Positions 1 to 5,207 of a stretch of 5,207 nt of DNA are shown in pieces. Location of the stretch: assembly GCA_029263035.1 (NCBI GenBank), contig JAJCYF010000124.1, positions 1-5,207 on the forward strand, in the 5' to 3' direction. Source of the stretch: Actinomycetes bacterium. GTDB lineage: Bacteria; Actinomycetota; CADDZG01; JAHWKV01. The position numbers were made by a program, and so were the translations under genes. Positions within the stretch are counted from its first letter, which is position 1. Each line of letters starts with the position of its first letter. The notes below the pieces were generated by a model. That model saw nothing but the letters and a program-made list of their open reading frames with translations, was not told where the DNA came from and searched no databases.

Positions 1-2555
1 ACCTTCGGGTGTGGGACACCCGTAACGCTTTCGGCCTGTTCACCGGCGACGTCCGGGAACACCACGTCGACGTGGCTACCAACGCCCAGCCGCTGAAGAT
101 CGCTCTGGTGTGGACCGAGCCTCCGGGCACCGCCGCCAGCGCGACCCCGGTAGTCAACGATCTTGACCTGGAGGTCGTCTCGCCCGACGGGACCCAGACC
201 TTCCGGGGCAACGTCTTCAACAACGGGGTCTCCGCCACCGGCGGGGCGGCGGACAACCTCAACAACGTCGAGGTGGTGCTGATCAACAACCCGGCGCCCG
301 GCGACTGGACCGTGCGGGTGCGGGCTACCGCCGTGAACGTCGGCAACCCCGGGCAGGGGTATGCGTTGGACGTAACCGCCGACATGCCGGAACCGCCGGT
401 GTCCACCGGGGTGCAGGACACCCTTGTGGTCAGGGTCAAGTTCGCCGACGTGGCGCTGGAGCCATCGCTCGCCAACCTGCAGAACACCATGGCCGACGCC
501 GGCGCGTACGTGCAGGAGGTCAGTTACGGACAGGCGAGCGTGGTCCCGGTCTACCGGGGACCGGTGAACCTGGACCAGAACAAGGACTACTACTACCACC
601 CGGACCGCAACCTGCTCATCGAGCTCACCCAGGAGGTGGTGGGAAAGCTGGTCGCCACCGAGCCGAACCTGTTCAACGACCTGGAGCGCATGATCATCGT
701 CACCAACGACGTGAACTTCACTGAGGACTGGGCTACCACCGGACCGTGGCCGTACGAGCTGCCCGGGGGGTTCACGTCCCCGATCTCGGTGTCGATCCAG
801 TCGCACACCAACCCGGTGGCCCGGTACACCCACGGCATGCTGCACCAGTTCGGCCTGGTCGACCTCTACGCCCACGAAGGAGTCCGCTTTCCCCGCCCCT
901 ACGTGGACGAGTGGGACAACATGGCCAGCACCTTCAACAACGTGCATCCGCTGGTCTGGTCGAAGCAGAGGGCGGGTTGGCCGGCGGCCCACGGAGACAC
1001 CGTCCAGTACATCGCCCGCCCGGCAGCCGGCACCAGCTACGCCGGCCCCAACCCGATCCAGCTATTCCGCAATACCTCGGCGGCGGCCAACCGCAAGGCC
1101 ATAGCCCTCGGCCTGACCGAGGGGGCGGCGACGCTGGCGGCCGAGAATGCCTTCTACTACGTCGAGGCCCGCAGCAACAACGCCGGATCGGCAGACAGCG
1201 CCCTGCCGCAGTCCGGCGTCCTGGTCTACTACGTGAACGAGATGATCTCCCAGGGCGAGGGCCCGGTGATCCTGAGGGACAAGAACCTGCTGACCACAGG
1301 CCTGTCGGATGCTGCCTTCACCGTGGGAGACGTGGTCGACATCCCGGGCACCGGCATAACCCTGACCGTGCAGGCCGGCACCGGTGGGGCCGACTTCAAC
1401 ATCCAGGTTGCCTACACTCCGCCGGTCACCGACTACAACCTATCCATTACCCGGGGCGACACCATCGACGGCGAGTTCTACTCCTGGATGAGCCCCGACA
1501 TCTGGGTGGACTCACCCAAGAACGGGTTCAACCTCGGCGGCGGCCCGCCGCCGAACGACCAGATCGAAAACCCGGTTGCCGGGCAGGTCAACCGGCTCTA
1601 CGCCCGGGTCAGCAACGCCGGACCGGGCAATGCGTTCGACTTCGACGTCCGGTTCCGGATTTCCGAGCCCCACCACACTGTGGGAGGCGAGACCGACTTC
1701 GACAAGTTCCTGGGGATCAAGCACATCGCCAGCCTCGGCCCGGGCCAGACCGAGGTTTTCGCCGAGTGGACGCCGGAGTCCGCCGCCCAGCCTCACGCCT
1801 GCCTGAGGGTCGACTTGATCAACCTGGTGGGCACCGACACCAACGACCAGGACAACTGGGCCCAGGAGAACCTGCAGATTGCCACCAGCGTCTCCGGTAG
1901 CCCATTTCACCCCGTGGAACACAGCTACAGCCTCACCAACCCCTACGAACAGGCGGCGCTGTTCTATTTCCGGGCCGACGGCCTGCCGAAAGGGTGGACC
2001 GCGGACCTGGTCCCACGCAAGATCCGGCTCAACCCGGGCGAGGGCGTAACCGGCGTGGTGACGATCACCCCGCCGGAGGACGCCAAACCCTGTACCAGCG
2101 AGCGGGTCCGGGTCACGAGCTGGACGCCGCGTGGCGACACCTTGATCAACGTCGGGGGCATGGTGGTCCAGGTCGACCTGCGCCGCCCGACCGTCATCAA
2201 ATTCGATGCCGGGTTTGGAGAGTGTGGCGGGAAGGAACTGGAGTTGCTGCTCAGGATGGCGAAGCGGGAAGGCCGGGAATTGGATCCCAAGACCACCCGG
2301 CGGCGCTGTGGCCGGATCACCGCGCAAGGGTGCCTCGACCCGCCCCAGGAGGGGGTTGAGGTCATCCTCAAATATGTCGATCCGCTGGGTAACGTAACCT
2401 ACCGCACGGTCAAGACTGACCAGAACGGTTGCTTCGAAGACTTCTTCGTCAGCACGACCGGGGGGACCTGGCAGGTTTCCGCCGAGTACCCCGGAGGACG
2501 CTGCGAGTCCCCTGCCGAGACTCGGCCGATTACGGTCTGCTGGTGCCCCGGATGA
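1..2555 (+). CDS. Secreted S8 protease / M6-like multidomain protein, C-terminal part (5' partial)
   Basis: This is the 3' end of a larger gene. The reading frame is open to the left edge (first full codon at 3), and the GTG at 9 lies inside a conserved domain, so it is not a real start. Residues are numbered from the codon at 9. Residues 1-125 match the beta-sandwich that follows the catalytic domain in KP-43-type subtilases (LRVWDTRNAFG, LVWTEPPG, VNDLDLEV, RGNVF, NNVEVV, GDWTVRV). Residues 136-330 resemble M6 immune-inhibitor-A peptidases: HGMLHQFGLVDLY (275-287), EWDNMAS (301-307) and HPLVWSKQRAGW (313-324). Residues about 380-470 look like the beta region that follows in M6 proteins. Residues about 495-590 are CARDB-like (SPDIWVDSP, NRLYARVSNAGPGNA). 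Residues 631-725 form another Ig-like module, and 765-846 a Cys-rich beta domain. The protein is inferred to be exported; its signal peptide and S8 catalytic triad would lie outside the window. The M6 general-base Glu is replaced by Gly276. Domain assignment is firm for the S8 C-terminal part and the M6-like part, weaker beyond. Substrate unknown. Confidence 0.8.
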   Translation, partial: LRVWDTRNAFGLFTGDVREHHVDVATNAQPLKIALVWTEPPGTAASATPVVNDLDLEVVSPDGTQTFRGNVFNNGVSATGGAADNLNNVEVVLINNPAPGDWTVRVRATAVNVGNPGQGYALDVTADMPEPPVSTGVQDTLVVRVKFADVALEPSLANLQNTMADAGAYVQEVSYGQASVVPVYRGPVNLDQNKDYYYHPDRNLLIELTQEVVGKLVATEPNLFNDLERMIIVTNDVNFTEDWATTGPWPYELPGGFTSPISVSIQSHTNPVARYTHGMLHQFGLVDLYAHEGVRFPRPYVDEWDNMASTFNNVHPLVWSKQRAGWPAAHGDTVQYIARPAAGTSYAGPNPIQLFRNTSAAANRKAIALGLTEGAATLAAENAFYYVEARSNNAGSADSALPQSGVLVYYVNEMISQGEGPVILRDKNLLTTGLSDAAFTVGDVVDIPGTGITLTVQAGTGGADFNIQVAYTPPVTDYNLSITRGDTIDGEFYSWMSPDIWVDSPKNGFNLGGGPPPNDQIENPVAGQVNRLYARVSNAGPGNAFDFDVRFRISEPHHTVGGETDFDKFLGIKHIASLGPGQTEVFAEWTPESAAQPHACLRVDLINLVGTDTNDQDNWAQENLQIATSVSGSPFHPVEHSYSLTNPYEQAALFYFRADGLPKGWTADLVPRKIRLNPGEGVTGVVTITPPEDAKPCTSERVRVTSWTPRGDTLINVGGMVVQVDLRRPTVIKFDAGFGECGGKELELLLRMAKREGRELDPKTTRRRCGRITAQGCLDPPQEGVEVILKYVDPLGNVTYRTVKTDQNGCFEDFFVSTTGGTWQVSAEYPGGRCESPAETRPITVCWCPG
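831..863 (+). other. Degenerate M6 zinc-peptidase motif (HGxxHxxGxxD)
   Basis: The 11 codons read HGMLHQFGLVD. The M6 family motif is HExxHxxGxxD, in which two His and the Asp bind zinc and the Glu is the general base. Here His275, His279, Gly282 and Asp285 are all kept, but the Glu position is Gly276, encoded by GGC. Changing a Glu codon (GAA or GAG) to GGC needs two base changes, so a single miscalled base does not explain it. The frame is intact on both sides, and the downstream WDNMAS and WSKQRAGW segments are well preserved. The inference is a domain that may still bind metal but is unlikely to hydrolyse peptides by the usual mechanism. Confidence 0.7.
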
Positions 2556-2706
2556 TTCTTGCTTTGTTCGCGCCCCGCTGAGATTTAGTGATGTCTACTG
2601 ATTTGGTCATAGTCCTGGAGACGCCCTCAGTCAAGTACTTCCGAAGACGCGAACTGTTGCCGGACTGAGCCGCAAGAGATAGTCCCGCTCTTGTTTGTAA
2701 CACGGC

Positions 2707-2716
2707 GGAGAAAGGA
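2707..2716 (+). promoter_or_regulatory. Probable ribosome binding site for the small gene at 2721
   Basis: The purine-rich stretch GGAGAAAGGA contains GGAG (10 bases before the ATG at 2721) and AGGA (4 bases before it). It supports the ATG at 2721 over the TTG at 2761. The TTG has only GAGGG directly abutting it, with no spacer, which is poor Shine-Dalgarno spacing. The site therefore places the true start in a frame different from the one that ends at 3075, which supports a frameshift in between. Confidence 0.4.
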
Positions 2717-2720
2717 AAGC

Positions 2721-3075
2721 ATGCCGTTCTTCGAGCTTCCTCCCAGGTCAATCCCGAGGGTTGAGCTACCCAAAGAAGTTCCCTGGATGGGGGCCCCCGT
2801 CCAACACGATCGGTACGGTGGTGCCCGCCCGGCTGATCCTCTATCGTTCCGACATAGTGGTGGTAGCGGTAAACGGAGTTGTCGCATATCCCACGGGATG
2901 CGAAGTAACCGTTGAGGTTCGAAGCCGGGGAAGCGGCCTCGACATACACAATATCGAGCTCACGAAAAGCCAAATCGACGGATCGGCGATCGTTGAGGCG
3001 GCAGCACACGCCGTCGTTTTATGGGCAGACGATGAGCCTCCCGCTGGAGTGAAGATCATCGGCCTCGGGCCGTAA
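2721..3075 (+). pseudogene. Small hypothetical protein gene, frameshifted and internally shortened
   Basis: The ATG at 2721 begins MPFFELPPRSIPRVELPKEV and runs to PWMGAP. The rest of the gene lies in another frame: SNTIGTVVPARLIL, then AVNGVVAYPTG, ending at TAA 3073-3075. Removing one base from the G5C5 run at 2789-2798 joins them as PWMGPPSNTIG, giving about 117 residues. From memory, a hypothetical protein family seen in Actinobacteria has the same order: a Pro/Glu-rich N-terminus, W-GPP-N-LG, P-L-LxRTD-VAVAVTGVRAYPTG, and a C-terminal IDG-I-EAAA-A--LW. This gene ends the same way (QIDGSAIVEAAAHAVVLW) but lacks the Trp- and Pro-rich middle I recall there. No function is known to me. About a third of codons after 2800 end in A or T (hand count 32 of 91), less GC-biased than both neighbours, which suits decay or a different origin. 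An annotation pipeline may instead call 2761-3075 (TTG start, 104 residues) as an intact gene. A sequencing indel could also make the frameshift artificial. Confidence 0.55.
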
Positions 3076-3077
3076 GA

Positions 3078-3103
3078 AAAGGGCCCCCTTTCGGGGGCCC
3101 TTT
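3078..3103. terminator. Bidirectional intrinsic terminator between convergent genes
   Basis: A perfect 11-bp inverted repeat, AAAGGGCCCCC at 3078-3088 and GGGGGCCCTTT at 3093-3103, flanks a 4-base loop. Read on the minus strand the loop is GAAA, a stable GNRA tetraloop, and the stem is followed by TTTTCTT, so it works well for rpoC, whose stop is 18 bases upstream. Read on the plus strand the stem runs into TTTAAATT, a weaker U-tract, 2 bases after the stop of the small gene at 3075. One element thus appears to stop both converging transcripts. Confidence 0.9.
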
Positions 3104-3121
3104 AAATTAAGCGATGGGGCG

Positions 3122-5207
3122 TTAGAAGCTCTCGGCCTCTTCGGATTCGGGGTCGTAGAACTGCGCCCGGGCGGCGGCTTCCGCCTCCTCCAGAGCTTTG
3201 CGCTCCTCGTCCTGCTTGCGCAGAAGCTGCAGCAGCTCGGACACCTCGTCGGAAGGCGTGACCTTGACCGAGCGGTAGCGGGTCATGCCCGTACCGGCGG
3301 GGATCAGCTTGCCGATGATGACGTTCTCCTTCAGGCCCAGCAGGGAGTCGGACTTGCCGCGGATGGCGGCTTCGGTCAGGACCCTGGTGGTCTCCTGGAA
3401 GGAGGCTGCGGACAGCCAGCTCTCCGTGGCCAGCGAGCTCTTGGTGATGCCCATGAGGATCGGACGGGCCGTTGCCGGCTCGCCGCCCTTGGCGATCACC
3501 TCTTCGTTGATCGCTGCAAACAGCTTGCGCTCGACCAGGTCCTGCGGCAGAAGGTCGGTGTCACCGGGCTCGATGACGCTTACCTTGCGCAGCATCTGGC
3601 GCACGATCAGCTCGATGTGCTTGTCGTGGATGGGCACACCCTGGCTCTTGTAGACCTGCTGCACCTCGTTGACCAGGTAGATCTGGACGGCCCGGATACC
3701 GGCGACCTCCAGGATGTCGTCGGGGTCGATGGAACCTTCAGTGATCTGGTCCCCCGGCTCGATGACATCGCCCTCGTCGACCACCAGGCGCTGGCGGCGG
3801 CTGACCGGGTAGGCCTCTTCCTTGCCGTCCTCGCCGATCACCTTGACGACTCGTGTGCCCTCCTCGTCGTGGATCTCGACCCGGCCGGCGATCTTGGCCA
3901 CCGTGGCTCGTCCCTTGGGGGTACGGGCCTCGAACAGCTCGACCACTCGAGGCAGACCGTGGGTGATGTCCTCGCCTGCGACGCCTCCGGTGTGGAAGGT
4001 ACGCATGGTCAGCTGGGTCCCCGGCTCACCGATGGACTGGGCGGCGATGATGCCGACCGCCTCACCGATGTCCACCATTGCGCCGGTGGCCATGTTCCGG
4101 CCGTAGCACATGCGGCAGACGCCGTACTTGGACTCGCAGGTCAGCACCGAGCGAACCCTCAGCTGATCGACACCGGCCTCAACCAGCTCACGCTGCTTGA
4201 TCCGGTCCACGAGCTCACCCTGCTTGATGAGCGCCTTGCCTTCGTGGATGAGGTTCTCCAGCGAGACCCGTCCGAACACCTTGGTCTCTACCGAGGGAGC
4301 CTCGACCCGCCCGGTGGGCGTCTCGACGGTCACCTGGATCGGGATGCCCCGCTCCGTCCCACAGTCATCCTCACGGATGATCAGTTCCTGCGACACGTCG
4401 ACCAGACGCCGGGTCAGGTAACCCGAGTCGGCGGTACGAAGTGCCGTGTCGGCCAGTCCCTTTCGGGCGCCGTGGGTGGAGATGAAGTACTCGAGGACCG
4501 AAAGGCCTTCCCTGAAGTTCGCCTTGATCGGGCGGGGGATGATCTCTCCACGGGGGTTGGCCATCAGGCCTCGCATACCTGCGAGCTGGCTGATGTTTCC
4601 CTTGTTTCCACGAGCGCCGGACTTCCACATGATGTAGATGGGGTTCAGCTCGTCCAGCTGGAAGGTGGCGTCCATGGCTGCCGACACCTCGTCGGTGGCC
4701 TTGGTCCAGATCTCGATCAGCTCCTGGCGGCGCTCGTCATCGGTGATGATGCCCCGCCCGTACTGGGTCTCGACCTTCTCGGCCATCGACTCGTGGTCGG
4801 CCAGGATCTTCGGCTTGTTCGGCACCGTGACGATGTCGTGCAGGCCGAAGGTGATTCCCGCCTTCGTGGAGTAGTGGAACCCGAGGGTCTTGATCTGGTC
4901 CAGGATCCGTGCGATCTCGACCTTGCCGTACATCTCCGCACATTCCTCGATGATCAGAGCCAGCTCACGCTGGCCGACCATCTTGTTCTGGTACGGGTAG
5001 CTGTCCGGGAGGGCGCCGTTCAGGATCAGACGGCCGACCGTGGTCTCCAGCAGCGCGCCCTCTTCCAGCCCGGGAACGTTCTTGCCGTTCATCCGGACCT
5101 TGATGGTGGCGTGCAGGCTTGCCGCCTCGAAGTCCAAAGCCATCACGGCTTCCTTCGGGGAGGAGAAGATCCGCCCCTCACCGACCTGGCCCTCGCGGGT
5201 CATGGTC
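3122..5207 (-). CDS. rpoC: DNA-directed RNA polymerase beta' subunit, C-terminal half (5' partial)
   Basis: This encodes the C-terminal 690-odd residues of the RNA polymerase beta' subunit, part of the catalytic core that makes all cellular RNA. The frame is open to the right edge. The ATG at 5203 is internal (the TREGQVGEGRIFSSPKEAVM segment lies mid-protein), so the true start and the NADFDGD magnesium site lie outside. Numbered from that Met: residues 190-240 hold MWKSGARGNKGNISQLAGMRG. The bridge helix spans about 243-277 (THGARKGLADTALRTADSGY). The second zinc site is Cys281, Cys356, Cys363 and Cys366 (CESKYGVCRMCYG). The trigger loop is near 381-407 (SIGEPGTQLTMRTFHTGG), with Met400, Arg401 and His404 intact. 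The conserved end is LATESWLSAASFQETTRVLT and KENVIIGKLIPAGTG (587-639). The sequence passes from FHTGG to EDITHGLPRV, so there is no large SI3 insertion like that of E. coli. The last 30 residues are charged (DEERKALEEAEAAA) and end ESEEAESF. No damage is visible. Its 3' side is the terminator at 3078-3103. Confidence 0.98.
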   Translation of the reverse strand, partial: TMTREGQVGEGRIFSSPKEAVMALDFEAASLHATIKVRMNGKNVPGLEEGALLETTVGRLILNGALPDSYPYQNKMVGQRELALIIEECAEMYGKVEIARILDQIKTLGFHYSTKAGITFGLHDIVTVPNKPKILADHESMAEKVETQYGRGIITDDERRQELIEIWTKATDEVSAAMDATFQLDELNPIYIMWKSGARGNKGNISQLAGMRGLMANPRGEIIPRPIKANFREGLSVLEYFISTHGARKGLADTALRTADSGYLTRRLVDVSQELIIREDDCGTERGIPIQVTVETPTGRVEAPSVETKVFGRVSLENLIHEGKALIKQGELVDRIKQRELVEAGVDQLRVRSVLTCESKYGVCRMCYGRNMATGAMVDIGEAVGIIAAQSIGEPGTQLTMRTFHTGGVAGEDITHGLPRVVELFEARTPKGRATVAKIAGRVEIHDEEGTRVVKVIGEDGKEEAYPVSRRQRLVVDEGDVIEPGDQITEGSIDPDDILEVAGIRAVQIYLVNEVQQVYKSQGVPIHDKHIELIVRQMLRKVSVIEPGDTDLLPQDLVERKLFAAINEEVIAKGGEPATARPILMGITKSSLATESWLSAASFQETTRVLTEAAIRGKSDSLLGLKENVIIGKLIPAGTGMTRYRSVKVTPSDEVSELLQLLRKQDEERKALEEAEAAARAQFYDPESEEAESF

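Noticed and set aside
9..11. GTG at 9 as the start of the large protein
   Set aside because: The frame is open upstream (Leu-Arg precede it) and the first residues, VWDTRNAFG, are the inside of a conserved subtilase C-terminal motif; no signal peptide follows.
746..1900. 384-codon open frame on the plus strand in another frame of the large gene
   Set aside because: Its translation is rich in Arg, Pro and Gly with no recognisable motif, as expected for a shifted reading of a high-GC gene. The overlapping frame has clear family signatures throughout.
1512..2327. 271-codon antisense open frame on the minus strand
   Set aside because: It lies wholly opposite the conserved CARDB-like and Ig-like part of the large protein, has low-complexity composition and shows no ribosome site; it is a by-product of high GC at third positions.
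2633..2640. AAGTACTT palindrome in the 2556-2720 gap
   Set aside because: An 8-base palindrome is common by chance, with no second copy nearby and no clear promoter to regulate.
2657..2685. Possible promoter: TTGCCG, 17-base spacer, TAGTCC ahead of the small gene
   Set aside because: The -10 element matches poorly and such partial matches are frequent; there is no second line of evidence.
2789..2798. GGGGGCCCCC palindrome, resembling the arms of the terminator hairpin at 3078-3103
   Set aside because: It has no loop, so it cannot form a hairpin terminator, and it lies within coding sequence; it is better explained as the frameshift-prone run.
2530..3009. 159-codon minus-strand open frame across the gap and the small gene
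   Set aside because: I recognise no domain in it, and the plus strand over the same stretch has a plausible start, ribosome site, family-like motifs and terminator.

Overview
The window comes from a high-GC bacterium and holds two large genes that converge on a shared terminator, with a small damaged-looking gene between them. The large minus-strand gene is the C-terminal half of rpoC. Its sequence has no large trigger-loop insertion, and its core motifs match Gram-positive-type polymerases. From memory of family sequences, an Actinomycetota lineage, perhaps a deep-branching one, fits best; the sequence alone does not settle the phylum.

Layout: (1) Positions 1-2555, plus strand, are the 3' part of a very large exported protein. 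It opens inside the C-terminal beta-sandwich of a subtilisin-like (S8) protease, whose catalytic domain lies off the left edge. It continues through an M6 (immune inhibitor A)-like domain, a CARDB-like beta domain, a second Ig-like module and a cysteine-rich C-terminal domain. The M6-like domain keeps its metal-ligand pattern but has Gly where the catalytic Glu should be. (2) Positions 2556-2720 are a non-coding gap in which I see no convincing signal. (3) Positions 2721-3075, plus strand, hold a short gene that reads sensibly only if one base is removed from a G5C5 run at 2789-2798. Its middle also appears to be missing compared with the family I recall, so I call it a probable pseudogene, with a sequencing indel as the alternative. 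(4) Positions 3078-3103 form an 11-bp perfect hairpin that can terminate transcription from both sides. (5) Positions 3122-5207, minus strand, are rpoC, cut by the right edge.

The genes show no common pathway. One is core transcription machinery and the other is a secreted protein of unknown target; they are neighbours only by convergent arrangement. The most interesting signals are the HGxxH pseudo-active site inside a protease-derived fusion, the homopolymer frameshift in the small gene, and the absence of rpsL just downstream of rpoC. I see no mobile element, CRISPR array, tRNA or rRNA.
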